Source: Rhodomicrobium sp. Az07
GTDB lineage: Bacteria > Pseudomonadota > Alphaproteobacteria > Rhizobiales > Rhodomicrobiaceae
NCBI RefSeq assembly: GCF_018619475.1
Contig: NZ_JAHFZG010000024.1
Coordinates: forward strand, 1 to 35,661
Direction of reading: 5' to 3'
Length of the DNA: 35,661 bases
Under the pieces are notes generated by a model. It searched no databases and was not told the origin of the DNA. It saw only the letters and a list, made by a program, of their open reading frames with translations. Both the position numbers and the translations under genes were made by a program. Below are positions 25,589-34,792 of this stretch, piece after piece (positions within the stretch are counted from its first letter, which is position 1; every line of letters begins with the position of its first letter).

Positions 25589-27241
25589 TAGCACCTTCCG
25601 CAAGTTCTTCACATGTTGTTCGGCCAAGCCTATGCGTCCTTGAATTAGATTAACAGAATCGGTGCACGGCTTGGGTGGTTCGGAAAGTGCAACAAGCTGG
25701 ATAAGATTCATAACTTCCCCGACAATCACACGCTCTCTCGTGTTGAAGTGGTCTATCGCAGCTTTGGCGGCATTCTCCACGTTTTCCTTCGTTCCCACAA
25801 CATCTCGACCCATGGCGTCGGCCGCCCCCCCGAAAAGGCCTGCAACTCCGCCCACAAACGCTCCAGCGAAGGTTCCGATCACTGGAAATACGGAACCAAA
25901 AGCCGCTCCCGCGGCCGCTCCGGCCGCAACGGCTTCTCCGACACCTCCATTGTTTGGAATATCAAACTTCGGTACTTGGACCAAAAATATCTTCTCTAAA
26001 TCAGATGCTTGAGGGGAGGCATCAAGATTCTCGTTGTAGATTGCCGAGATATCTTCAATTTTCTTTCTAAGCGCGCGGGCACACTCCTCACTTAGCGCCG
26101 AAAACGAGGCCCTAAGCCCCTCAAAATAGGTACCATCTCTTTGAAGGCTGTCCGAGTTTATTGTACTTGCAACGCGATGGCCTATAGCTCCGGCGTTATG
26201 CCGCCAAACCTGAACGGTATTGGCTATAGCGTCTAAGACTTGGCCTCGAAGAGCCTTCTGATTGGCTGCATGCGCAACATACTCCGCCCATGAGGTCTCA
26301 GACCTCTTCAAAACCGCCAGCTCGGCATCGAGCTCTTCACGTAGTTTGCTTAAAAGCTTTGTGAGGAAATAAAGCTGCATTGCAGCTTGACGGCGAATCC
26401 TAAGGCCCTCTTTTTCCCCAGCGGACAAAGTTGATATATATTGCAGAAGATCTCGTACACCAAAAAATTCGAGATCGATTTCTGCGGCTTTAGCTGACAA
26501 GCATAGGACACGCACGTCTTTAAGGCCCACCTCATTAATAAAATCGGTAAGCTTCCTGCTATGCACCCCAAACTCGGTCTTCAGTCTTGATTGCCACTCG
26601 GCAGCGAGATCAGATGGGTTGCTACTATTGAGAAACATGTTTTCGACGAACAAGTATCCATATGGGCCGCGATATTGCATTACCTCACGAAGCAATCTTT
26701 GATCAATCAAGCTCAGGAATTGCCGTGAGTTTAGGATCCAGACGACTAAATCAGCATGCTTTGCAACTTCAATCGCCTTTGCAGTCATCTGGCCATCATC
26801 ATTGAAGCCGGGTGTATCGATCAGGATAACTCCAGATGGAGTCAAAAGGTCGGGCGTTTGGATGTGGATCTCATCTGGTAACTCCTCGTAGCAGACCCTC
26901 TCACCATTTGCAGTGAGTGCGGTCACGCGGCGCAGCTTCTCCACATCGCCGTCTATAATCTGGCATAACCCCCGACGCATTGCGCGCGTTTCACTGTTCA
27001 CCCCCCTTTCGAGACGACAACAAACACCCGTCTCCGGGAAACGACCAGTCGGCAGCAGGGGTTTAGTAGCAAGCATGTTTAATATGCTCGACTTACCTGA
27101 ATTGAATTCGCCTACAAAAGCAACAGTAAACTCGTTCCGGTTGGGATCGCACTCCAATGAACTAAAAAAGTAGTGATTGCAATTGTTTCGGAGAAAGCGA
27201 GAGCAATCTGTCAGGCACTGCACATAAAAGTTATCTATCAT
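25583..27241 (-). CDS. Dynamin-like GTPase 1
   Basis: The 552-residue protein has a dynamin-like GTPase domain: P-loop VGEFNSGKSS with Lys50, a switch threonine in TGRFPETGVCC, and ILIDTPGFND. The usual NKxD specificity motif is not seen; VENMFLN sits in its place. A helical stalk follows (about 280-430), then a glycine- and alanine-rich hydrophobic stretch (about 437-475, EAVAAGAAAGAAFGSVFP onward) that would act as a membrane paddle, and a final helix bundle. This is the layout of bacterial dynamin-like proteins and LeoA-type proteins, which remodel or guard membranes. It is the last gene of the three-gene operon, 77 bp after the second GTPase gene. Confidence 0.82.
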   Translation of the reverse strand: MIDNFYVQCLTDCSRFLRNNCNHYFFSSLECDPNRNEFTVAFVGEFNSGKSSILNMLATKPLLPTGRFPETGVCCRLERGVNSETRAMRRGLCQIIDGDVEKLRRVTALTANGERVCYEELPDEIHIQTPDLLTPSGVILIDTPGFNDDGQMTAKAIEVAKHADLVVWILNSRQFLSLIDQRLLREVMQYRGPYGYLFVENMFLNSSNPSDLAAEWQSRLKTEFGVHSRKLTDFINEVGLKDVRVLCLSAKAAEIDLEFFGVRDLLQYISTLSAGEKEGLRIRRQAAMQLYFLTKLLSKLREELDAELAVLKRSETSWAEYVAHAANQKALRGQVLDAIANTVQVWRHNAGAIGHRVASTINSDSLQRDGTYFEGLRASFSALSEECARALRKKIEDISAIYNENLDASPQASDLEKIFLVQVPKFDIPNNGGVGEAVAAGAAAGAAFGSVFPVIGTFAGAFVGGVAGLFGGAADAMGRDVVGTKENVENAAKAAIDHFNTRERVIVGEVMNLIQLVALSEPPKPCTDSVNLIQGRIGLAEQHVKNLRKVLL

Positions 27242-27318
27242 TCGCTACTTAGCTTCCGCTACTCCCCTATACGTTTTGGTAGAAAGCAATAGCCAACTCT
27301 GCTTTTCGCACTTCCGTG

Positions 27319-29415
27319 TTAGTTTGGCGGTACCTCTTCATTCAAGCCCGCATCAAAGACATCAAGATTCCGTCGCGCCAAAGTCAGTCGAGATTCCGCA
27401 TCAGCTAGTTTAAGGCCCACCTTATTTAGCTGACTTAGCCGGACTTCCTTCTCCTTGTGTGAAAACTGCTTCTCCCTAATCAAAAGCTCAAGCGATTCCT
27501 CTTCTGCGCGTATTTCTGCACTTACAAGTTTCTCGATCGGATCGGTTGAGGCGCGGTAGGAATTCGCAACTTGCCCGGCAATTTCGGCCTCAAATTCTCG
27601 GTTGAGCGATATTGCCATCGCAAGCTGATGAGCCGCTTCCTCCTTAATTTTGTCCTTCAACCCAAACGTACTGGCTCCGGCTCCTAGTCCAGTGAGGGCG
27701 ACGATCAATATGCCTATGAGCAAGGTGGGCGAAAGAAATGTACCGATAGCTGTCGCCAAGGCGAGCGCGATGCTATTCACGGTTGTGGTGCCAATGACCA
27801 CAACTAATGCGCCTGCGAGCGCACCGCCGATAGCGGCACCCGCGCCTAATCTCTGACCGGCGATTGCCTCCATCCTTTGTTCTATAGCGGTTTTCAGGCT
27901 AACTCCGCCGACGATAATTTCAGAGGTGCCAGTTAGCCCTGCTCCTTCTCTTCTAAGCGCTGAAAGCTGATTAGATATTTTTGTAATTTGTTCTTCAAGC
28001 TCAGCTGCTAACTGCAACATCCTCGGCTTTAGAGCATATTGCAGTCCTTTTTCATTATTTGGATCCGACCACTCTTTTAGATTTTCTTCAAGAAATTTGG
28101 AGAATAGTGAATAGATATCATCGCTGATTACACGAGCTGTTGTTCTATCTCCGCAGACTGTAGCGATCATGTTTGCGTATGTCAGAGACGAAATCTGTGC
28201 ATTTCTAATCTTGCCGGAAATCGCTTTTCGAAATTCTTCAAGAGAGATGCTTAGGGTGTCCTTGGCAACGTTTTCACATATGTTTTGATATTTATCAAAT
28301 GTTAGCTTAAGAACGTTTCTTTGTTGCTGCAATGCCTCTAAACGAGGTCTTATTTTTTCGATCAGCTTCTCGATTTCCTCTGCCTCGAGCCGATGATTAC
28401 TCTCCTGTTTGAGCAAAGCGAGCCTAGCAGAAGACGCCAGCATTTGAGTCTCTGATAAATATTTCCCGGCATGGGCCTTGATCCTGTCTCGATCAAGAAA
28501 TGTACCTAGCGCCTCTTCAAACTCAGTGATACCGGAGAGCTTTACGTCTCCATCTCTTCCCTCCCAACGGCCGCGTCTTGCTGTCAACGCGTCAATAAAA
28601 AAGATTTTCTTCGCCTTAAAATCTTTAGTTTCTGTTTTTCCGCCAAAATTTTGCATCACGGTAAGTCGCTCCCATGTATAGTTGATGAGCGACGAGTCGA
28701 TTGGACGACCGAAAAGGTTTATAACGGAAAAAATTGTTGTGCCGGCATCTCTTATATCTCTTATAAATGCACGTTCATCCTCACCGGCTAGTTGGTTGGT
28801 AGACAGAACGACAATTGCAACGTCGGACCTGCCGACAGCCTCCTTAGTAATGAGGTCTCGGTAGGCCATATCCGCTGTGCCAGGGGAGTCGGTAACAACT
28901 ATACGTCCCTTCTCAAGGAGCGTAGCAGGGTATCCGATTTCAAAGCGACGAATATTGCTAAAGAATGTTTTTGTTTCTTGATCACTTGTTCGAACAGTAC
29001 TTTCATTTCGAAAACGCGTGAACGTCCAATCCTCAGTGCTTAGATCATTCCGTTCTACCCTGACATGCATGGCGGGTGAGTAGATAACGTCCGTAAGGAC
29101 AGCTGTAGCGGGCAGGTAATGGCTCGGTAGGAATCCCTCATCAACCAGCTGGAAGTCGGATGTCTCCGGGCGGCCCAAAAGAGCGTTGAGAAGCGTCGAC
29201 TTGCCGGTCTTGAATCTTCCACAGACAATTATTCGAAACCTGTCATCAGAAAGATCTTTCGCTATTTCTTCAAGTCGGGTCTGAAGCGCAGGAATACGCA
29301 GGTCTGACAAAACGGTATTCAATAGTTCTATAGCTTTCTCAATGTCATCCCTAAGGATACGGCCCTTGCCCTCTTTTAACAATCTTAATAGCTCTGTCTC
29401 ACCGACATTATCCAT
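27319..29415 (-). CDS. Dynamin-like GTPase 2
   Basis: The 698-residue protein has the P-loop VCGRFKTGKST with Lys72, a PATAVLT switch I and VTDSPGTAD. FSVINLFGRP occupies the NKxD position, so this motif is also degenerate. Long coiled-coil regions (about 330-500) flank a strong hydrophobic hairpin (about 527-590, GGALAGALVVVIGTTTVNSI onward), the expected membrane-insertion paddle. It is larger than GTPase 1, and such unequal pairs are common among bacterial dynamins that work as heteromers. It starts 17 bp after the 240-residue gene, so they are co-transcribed. Membrane attack or membrane repair during phage infection is plausible from family knowledge but not shown. Confidence 0.82.
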   Translation of the reverse strand: MDNVGETELLRLLKEGKGRILRDDIEKAIELLNTVLSDLRIPALQTRLEEIAKDLSDDRFRIIVCGRFKTGKSTLLNALLGRPETSDFQLVDEGFLPSHYLPATAVLTDVIYSPAMHVRVERNDLSTEDWTFTRFRNESTVRTSDQETKTFFSNIRRFEIGYPATLLEKGRIVVTDSPGTADMAYRDLITKEAVGRSDVAIVVLSTNQLAGEDERAFIRDIRDAGTTIFSVINLFGRPIDSSLINYTWERLTVMQNFGGKTETKDFKAKKIFFIDALTARRGRWEGRDGDVKLSGITEFEEALGTFLDRDRIKAHAGKYLSETQMLASSARLALLKQESNHRLEAEEIEKLIEKIRPRLEALQQQRNVLKLTFDKYQNICENVAKDTLSISLEEFRKAISGKIRNAQISSLTYANMIATVCGDRTTARVISDDIYSLFSKFLEENLKEWSDPNNEKGLQYALKPRMLQLAAELEEQITKISNQLSALRREGAGLTGTSEIIVGGVSLKTAIEQRMEAIAGQRLGAGAAIGGALAGALVVVIGTTTVNSIALALATAIGTFLSPTLLIGILIVALTGLGAGASTFGLKDKIKEEAAHQLAMAISLNREFEAEIAGQVANSYRASTDPIEKLVSAEIRAEEESLELLIREKQFSHKEKEVRLSQLNKVGLKLADAESRLTLARRNLDVFDAGLNEEVPPN

Positions 29416-29432
29416 GTGGCCCGTTCCTTGAA

Positions 29433-30155
29433 TTAAGAGAGATTGTTCAAGTTGTCTTCAACCGCTGTGCACCACGCCTTCACAGCGTTGTCGATTTCGT
29501 CATTAATGCGAATGAGAGCCGCGTCTAACGCGATTTCTAAATCTTTAGCGAGTTTTCGGAAGACAAAATCAATTGCGTCGCCAGCCAATGCTCCCGATTT
29601 CTTAAAACTACTCAGCGTGAGGCCCAGAACTGCGCCCGGGACAGCCATGGCTAGGGCCGAAAGTATCGGTCTTTGCCAAGGAAATAGAATGGAGACACAA
29701 AACGCTAGCGATGCACCGCCTATAGCAAAAGAGAGCGACGCGCTGGTCGGCTCCACGCTCGGCGTGGAGTAAGACCAATCAATAGGCAATTCGTTTATAG
29801 AAGCCGCAAACAGCTTATCTGAAAGCAAGCCGATTTTTTTGTCTGCTGCCGCACGGGAGCATAGCGACCGCCAAGGTTCCGCGGATTCTTTCTGTTCCAG
29901 TGCGCGCCGCCACCCTATTAGCTTATTACTGGTAATATCAATTGCGGACTGAATGATGGCTTTTGATGTGGCTTCCAACTCTCGTTGTAGACGGTTTGGA
30001 CTTACTCGAGCCGCTTTCAGTTTACGGAGCCGTTCATCATCGAGGACATTTCGTACCAATGAATGCATCTCGTCTCTGAGCTCACCAGAGATTTTAGAGG
30101 CATCTTTCGCTACTTCCGCGCGAAAAGCATAAATGCGAGCCACATCCGACGACAT
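29433..30155 (-). CDS. Membrane protein, first gene of dynamin operon
   Basis: The 240-residue protein belongs to no family I know. It has long amphipathic helices at both ends (residues 1-90 and 190-240) and a hydrophobic hairpin in the middle (about 134-185, FAIGGASLAFCVSILF and ILSALAMAVPGAVLGLTL). That resembles a reduced dynamin without its GTPase domain: stalk helices around a membrane paddle. AAGGGAT precedes the ATG at 30155. Being first in the operon and paddle-like, it may be a membrane partner of the two GTPases. Confidence 0.68.
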   Translation of the reverse strand: MSSDVARIYAFRAEVAKDASKISGELRDEMHSLVRNVLDDERLRKLKAARVSPNRLQRELEATSKAIIQSAIDITSNKLIGWRRALEQKESAEPWRSLCSRAAADKKIGLLSDKLFAASINELPIDWSYSTPSVEPTSASLSFAIGGASLAFCVSILFPWQRPILSALAMAVPGAVLGLTLSSFKKSGALAGDAIDFVFRKLAKDLEIALDAALIRINDEIDNAVKAWCTAVEDNLNNLS

Positions 30156-30291
30156 CGGCTATCCCTTTGCATCGTTCTTATCGAAATACATAGTTCGGGC
30201 TTCAGCCGTGGACAACCGCTGGGTTCCATGAATAGCGAACAGGTGTGTTGCGGGCAGGCGTCAAGGTAGCGTGAGCACTTATTGCTTGGGT

Positions 30292-30304
30292 ACGCGAAAC
30301 GCGT
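30292..30304. repeat. Short palindrome upstream of dynamin operon
   Basis: ACGCGAAACGCGT is a perfect 5-bp inverted repeat around three bases, about 140 bp before the operon start. A GGGGGTACAC stretch near 30353 follows, of a kind seen near integration sites of P4-type elements; neither has a clear role here. Confidence 0.25.
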
Positions 30305-30388
30305 TCTAAGGCTTATGATTTCTGATCGCCGAACGTTCCGGGGGATCCGTTTGGGGGTACACTGTGTATTTTTGTCGCATCACATATC

Positions 30389-30758
30389 TTAATGCTCGCT
30401 CGGCAACATCATGACGTTGCCCGTGACGTAGAAGCGTATCTCATCGATCGTGAAGTCCGTGAAGGGGATGCGTGTCGTGAAGACGCCTTCCGTTTCGATC
30501 GTCGCAAGACAGCCAGCCTTGTTGGAGTTCACTTCAAGCTTCCAGTGCTGGAACTCCTCGCGGCGGACGCCGGCCGCGAGCTGGTTCGTGACGATCTCGT
30601 CTAGAAGCCAATAAGCGCCGCGCGCGTCCGCGACGTATTTCGCGCCGTCGGAGAATGTGATGCTCCGGTTGAGCGGATGGCGATTCCAAGTCTCCGAGCC
30701 GATGAAGTGGGGTAGTCCGGAAAAAAAGCCGGGCTTTGTCGAAATCCTTCGCGGTCAT
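30389..30758 (-). pseudogene. DUF6876-like gene with 1-bp frameshift
   Basis: The start MTAKDFDKARLF at 30758 is followed by a run of seven A (30721-30727 on the + strand). Removing one base there restores a continuous reading: FIGSETWNRHPLNRSITFSD, then GAKYVADARGAYWLLDEIVT, and on to FYVTGNVMMLPSEH and a TAA at 30389. That is a complete protein of about 122 residues of the type annotated as DUF6876 on plasmids and genomic islands. As written the gene is broken. A sequencing error in the homopolymer or slippage during expression cannot be excluded. Confidence 0.65.
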
Positions 30759-30975
30759 TGCTGCGCCGCCTTGATCGCAATGGCGGACAGGAGCCATAGG
30801 CGCGGATGATCTTGCGGCGGTCGCTCTTCGGCTCGCAGGCCGCCGAAATCCTCCCAACGAGGGCCACGTCGTTCGCCTCGATCGCGGCCTCGATTGTGGG
30901 GAAATGACCCATCTGCCCGAAGTGAACGTATGGATTCGACCGCAATGAGATCGCAAAGCAGGCATGGATGCCCAA
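30755..30975 (-). pseudogene. Degenerate small gene before DUF6876 gene
   Basis: One frame reads sensibly as PYVHFGQMGHFPTIEAAIEA and SDRRKIIRAYG, and a second frame carries a plausible end, LWLLSAIAIKAAQQ, whose TGA overlaps the ATG of the next gene as ATGA. Joining them needs a frame change near 30800. I infer a decayed gene formerly coupled to the DUF6876-like gene; the family is unknown. Confidence 0.4.
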
Positions 30976-31096
30976 ACATTTTTCGTGACCCGCTTCTTCC
31001 GTTCTCGGCCTCTTGCAGCTATCGCCGGGACCCGTGAAGACCCTGAATAAAGCACCCCGCCAAACGCCGGTTCGTCCGCGGCATGGTTTCCTTTCC

Positions 31097-31328
31097 GTGT
31101 AACGCGTGTAACAGGCGTTACAGTTCTGAAATCACGAAGAAATATCTGTTACACTCGAAAACCGACGAGGCGTAACAGGCGTAACACGCCCGGCTTAAAG
31201 CGAGAATATCGCGATCAGGATTCGGCGAAACGTGCAGCGATGTTACACTTGTTACACGAGCTTCTCTGTCCCGTGTAACTGAAAAAGTCAGGTTATATCA
31301 ATAATGTAGCACCTGTTTCACCTGTTAC
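31097..31328. repeat. Cluster of GTAACA/GTTACA repeats
   Basis: About ten copies of GTAAC or GTTAC occur in 230 bp between the primase gene and the decayed small genes. Three are doublets spaced exactly 9 bp: GTAACAGGCGTTACA (31108-31122), GTAACAGGCGTAACA (31172-31186) and GTTACACTTGTTACA (31242-31256). The spacing suggests paired protein binding sites, such as iterons of a replication origin or an operator array. No gene lies here. Confidence 0.6.
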
Positions 31329-31346
31329 CCGGAAAAAGCGATCACC

Positions 31347-34300
31347 CTATTGGTCCGGCGCCGTGAAATCCGGCCCGACGGGCACCCAGGCGCTGCCGTT
31401 CACTTGCGGTGAAGGCTCATCCTCATCGCCAAACAGAAGCGACGCATCGATTTCGTAGCACCGCCTCGGGCCCATGCCGGGCAGGCGAACGACGCGCTGA
31501 TACTTTCCATCGTTGTCGGGGTTGATAATGCCGCGCTCCACCATGGCGCTGGCGATCGATCGCGGGTCGTGACCGCGACAGATCTCTTTCCAACCTTCGG
31601 GCAGCACGTAATAGACGACCCTCTCGTCCTCGCCACCCTGATCGAAGATGCGGTAGAAGCCAACCCTGTTCAGGGTCGGCTGGCCAGGCGTATGCCAAGA
31701 ACTGAAGCGCGAGGAGCCATGCAGCTCGATGAAGCCTTTAACCTGCAGAATTCCGTTCTGCGTCTCGATCGGCCCCGAGGTGCCGCGCGCGGCGACCCAC
31801 TCGAGAAACAGCCGCTTGCAGGCATCACGCACGTCGCCGCGGCGCCAAGGCACGATGGCGGCCGCGATCGCAAGCTCGCCAGCGGCAGCGATAAGCCCGA
31901 AGCGGCCCGCCACGCGCGCAACCTGGCCGTCGGCGTCTTTGGCGCAGGCTTGTTGCACGAAGCGGCCGATAAAGGCTTTCGCGCCTTCGGTCAGCCGCTC
32001 GAGATCGCCTGTCAGATGGCGAATGAAGGCGGTCGCCGCATGGCCGTAATGCTCCCGCCCGCTCGCATTGAGCGCCTCGGCGAGCTGCTTTGGTTCCTTG
32101 AACCCATGCAGACTTTGAAACATGCCCATGCCGTGGCCTGCGTCGGCACTGATTTCGACAAGCCGCACCGCTTGGCCGCCCGTTGCGCGCATGCGGTCTT
32201 CGGAGAGCTTTTCGGCCATGCCGATTTCGCCTGTGGACATGAAGAGCAGCCGCCAGGTGCAAGTGCTTCGAAGGTCGGCTGTTCTTTGCATCCGCTCCTT
32301 CTGCCGACCATTCGCGAGCGCGTAGGCCGCCCGGAAGAGCGCTTTGGGCTCGATTTCGGCGATCTCATCGAGGGCAAGAAACGCATTGTTGTGGATGGCG
32401 GCGACAGCTTCGAGCGCGTTGTCGGTCGCCCGCCAGGTACGCATGAAGCCATATTGACCGCCGCCGCCCCAGACGGTGCCAGCGGCTCGAAGGATGGTGG
32501 TCTTGCCAGCCGTCGACCCGCCTCGGAAATGAATGCCGCCGCCTTCCATGCCGATCGGCTCGAGGAGCGGCGGCGCTAACGCGGCGGCGATCGCAAACAT
32601 GAGCCGGTCGTTGCCGCGCGCGTAAGCCGCCACACCGTCTTGCCAGCCTTTCAGGCTGCCGCCTTTTCGGTAGAAATGCTCAACCGGCTTGTGCGGCTGA
32701 AAGACGACGGCGCGGCCTTTGCTGTCCCCGATGGTTTCATCGGGGAGAACAAACACCCCGTCGTGAAATCCGACCTTCGGAACACACAGCGCATAGGATT
32801 TGGGCCGATAGCGGACGAGCAGCTCCCGGAGCTTCGTCTTCGCTCTTGGCGTGATGTTGAAATCGAGCCCGTGATAGGCGAGGTGCTTGAAAATATCCTC
32901 GGAGCTCGTCACGAGGTCGGTTTTCGGGATGGCGGCCTTGTGCCAGACGGCGTTGCGCGTCCTGATTTCGAGATAGAGGCCCCAGTCCTTGCTGTCCGCG
33001 TTGAGCGTGGTGGCGAGGAACCTCACCTCGGAACAAAGCCAATCCCACTCATCCTCCTCCTCGCCGTCCTCACCCTTCACGACGCGGCTCAAGAATTCGA
33101 GGCCTCGGCCGTTCTCCTGCCAGCGAAACCCGAAAGGCAGATCTTCCCAGGGCTCGGCTTGAGCCAGCGCCTCGCGCACGGCATCGAGCCCATCGCTTAC
33201 GAGAAGGTTATTCCAATCCTGCCATTTGCCGTTCGGCTTCGGCCGCGCCGGCGGATAGGTGATGGCGGCCGAGACTTTTCTCTTGCGATCGGCGCTGGCT
33301 GCATCCTCGGCATAGTCTTCGCCCGCCTTGCCCTTGCCGGCGCCGCGGCCCCGGTCGCCGGCTATCAGCACGCTTTTTACACTTGGCGGCGCCACCACGT
33401 TCTTCAGATTCGCGCCGCTAATGGCGGAGGCAACAAAGGGCCGGCCCGCCATGAAACAGACAAGCGCGTTTTCAGGCCCTTCGGCTTTTACAAGCTCGCC
33501 GCCTTCTTGCGGCGTGCCGAACCAGATGGCTCCACCCCCATACTCGCCATAGGCCTTTTTGGGGCTCGCGATCTTGGCCTTGCCGCCATCCTCGCCGAGA
33601 TAGAGGCGGTGAAGGGTCTTGAGTTCGCCATCATAGGCGTCCGAGACCCGGAACAGGATCGCTGGATAATATCCGTCGCGCTCACTGCACCAAAGACGGG
33701 GATGAAAGCGGATCGCCGTGTGAAAGAGCGGCCAATCGAGCACAATGACGCGATGCTGCTCGAAATAGGTCTGAGCGAGCGTGCCAGCGACGGCTTTGGC
33801 CTCGCTCCAGAGCTGGAACGCGCGTTGGCGCCTTTTCTCGATGTCGCCATCGGCTGCATCAAGGACCGGTCGCCCGGTCGGCCCACCGGTAGCCGCATCG
33901 GCGCTTTCATCGTGGGCATCGGACAAATCGTCAGCGGCTTCTGCCTCTGTCCCGTGTTGCAAAGCGCGTTCAGCGGGCTGCTGCTGGCTGATTTTGCGGC
34001 ATGTTTTTCGCTCCGGCTTCCGCGCTTCGTAAGCGCGGCCGAGAAGCTCCGTTTCGATCAAATCGAGGGCTTCCTGAAAGGACAGTCCCCTCATGCGCTC
34101 GACGGCATGGAGGACGTCGCCACCGCCGCACTGGCTGCAGAACCATGCCTTCTTTCGCGTGTCCCATCGCCAGGACGGGTTCTTGTCGTCGTGGCCCGGA
34201 AAGGGGCAGTGGATGTGCGTTTGACGCCGTGCCGGTGGCCAGGCGATGCCGATCCAGCGCAGGATATCGAGCTCCCGGCCGGCGAGGTCGGCTTTTACGG

Positions 34301-34409
34301 ACTCCCATCGGCCTGATGACGCCATACCTGATGTCTCGCTTGGCGATGTCTTGCCTGGCGACCTGTTGCCATCGCAGGTCTTAGCCTCGTCGCTCGATCC
34401 CCGTTTCAT
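31347..34409 (-). CDS. CHC2 primase, Toprim and DUF927 helicase
   Basis: The 1020-residue frame begins with a low-complexity segment; the ATG at 34325 (MASSGRWESVKADL, residue 29) may be the real start. A CHC2 zinc finger follows: Cys68, His73, Cys91 and Cys94 in HCPFPGHDD and FCSQCGGGD. A Toprim-like domain is next (VKAEGPENALVCFMAGRP and VLIAGDRG). The C-terminal half is a DUF927 ATPase with GGSTAGKTT (Lys636) and AFLALDEIAE (Asp681). Such proteins are the primase-helicases of plasmids, integrative elements and phages and would start replication of the element. The GTAACA repeat cluster lies just after its stop and may be the origin it serves. No replication initiator of the RepA or RepC type is in the window. 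Confidence 0.85.
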   Translation of the reverse strand: MKRGSSDEAKTCDGNRSPGKTSPSETSGMASSGRWESVKADLAGRELDILRWIGIAWPPARRQTHIHCPFPGHDDKNPSWRWDTRKKAWFCSQCGGGDVLHAVERMRGLSFQEALDLIETELLGRAYEARKPERKTCRKISQQQPAERALQHGTEAEAADDLSDAHDESADAATGGPTGRPVLDAADGDIEKRRQRAFQLWSEAKAVAGTLAQTYFEQHRVIVLDWPLFHTAIRFHPRLWCSERDGYYPAILFRVSDAYDGELKTLHRLYLGEDGGKAKIASPKKAYGEYGGGAIWFGTPQEGGELVKAEGPENALVCFMAGRPFVASAISGANLKNVVAPPSVKSVLIAGDRGRGAGKGKAGEDYAEDAASADRKRKVSAAITYPPARPKPNGKWQDWNNLLVSDGLDAVREALAQAEPWEDLPFGFRWQENGRGLEFLSRVVKGEDGEEEDEWDWLCSEVRFLATTLNADSKDWGLYLEIRTRNAVWHKAAIPKTDLVTSSEDIFKHLAYHGLDFNITPRAKTKLRELLVRYRPKSYALCVPKVGFHDGVFVLPDETIGDSKGRAVVFQPHKPVEHFYRKGGSLKGWQDGVAAYARGNDRLMFAIAAALAPPLLEPIGMEGGGIHFRGGSTAGKTTILRAAGTVWGGGGQYGFMRTWRATDNALEAVAAIHNNAFLALDEIAEIEPKALFRAAYALANGRQKERMQRTADLRSTCTWRLLFMSTGEIGMAEKLSEDRMRATGGQAVRLVEISADAGHGMGMFQSLHGFKEPKQLAEALNASGREHYGHAATAFIRHLTGDLERLTEGAKAFIGRFVQQACAKDADGQVARVAGRFGLIAAAGELAIAAAIVPWRRGDVRDACKRLFLEWVAARGTSGPIETQNGILQVKGFIELHGSSRFSSWHTPGQPTLNRVGFYRIFDQGGEDERVVYYVLPEGWKEICRGHDPRSIASAMVERGIINPDNDGKYQRVVRLPGMGPRRCYEIDASLLFGDEDEPSPQVNGSAWVPVGPDFTAPDQ

Positions 34410-34474
34410 GCGACATCCTTTGCTTTCCTGCTTGCATGCGAGCCGCGCCGCTCGGGCCTATCGCAAGGCCGCGC

Positions 34475-34792
34475 TCATCCGGCTGATCTGCATTTGGGGT
34501 GCTTCGCGTCGCCCTCGATGGCGCGCCCGCAGAGCGGGCAGGCGGTCTCGATCAGGAAGGGCCTTTCACGCGTGGCGCGGTGCGCCCGGAAGTCCTGGAT
34601 GGTGAGGAGGCCTTCGGAGGCCGAGATCAGCCGGAGCAGGGTTGCGAGCGTGGCTTTTCTCTCCGGCTCCCTCCCATCCTGGGGGATGAGCCTGGATAAC
34701 ATCGCGGGCGTGACGCCTGCGCGCTTGGCGAAACTCGTGCGGGTATGTCCCGTCAGTTGCAAAACGCTCTGGAATTTGGTCGCCAAGTTCAT
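34475..34792 (-). CDS. HTH regulator with zinc-ribbon tail
   Basis: The 105-residue protein has an XRE-like helix-turn-helix (HTRTSFAKRAGVTPAMLSRL, residues about 16-36), a short helical linker and a C-terminal CPLCGRAIEGDAKHPKC that looks like a zinc-binding knuckle. It is divergent from the larger HTH gene across 83-131 bp and ends about 65 bp before the primase gene on the same strand, so it may control the primase or itself. It is a candidate for recognising the recurring palindrome or the GTAACA repeats, but nothing in the sequence decides this. Confidence 0.72.
   Translation of the reverse strand: MNLATKFQSVLQLTGHTRTSFAKRAGVTPAMLSRLIPQDGREPERKATLATLLRLISASEGLLTIQDFRAHRATRERPFLIETACPLCGRAIEGDAKHPKCRSAG

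Noticed and set aside
30340-30375. Attachment site at the GGGGGTACAC stretch
   Set aside because: No matching second copy and no tRNA gene in the window, so it cannot be supported beyond resemblance.
32640-34316. Long + strand open frame opposite the primase-helicase
   Set aside because: The - strand carries CHC2, Walker A and Walker B motifs; the antisense frame has no recognisable domain.
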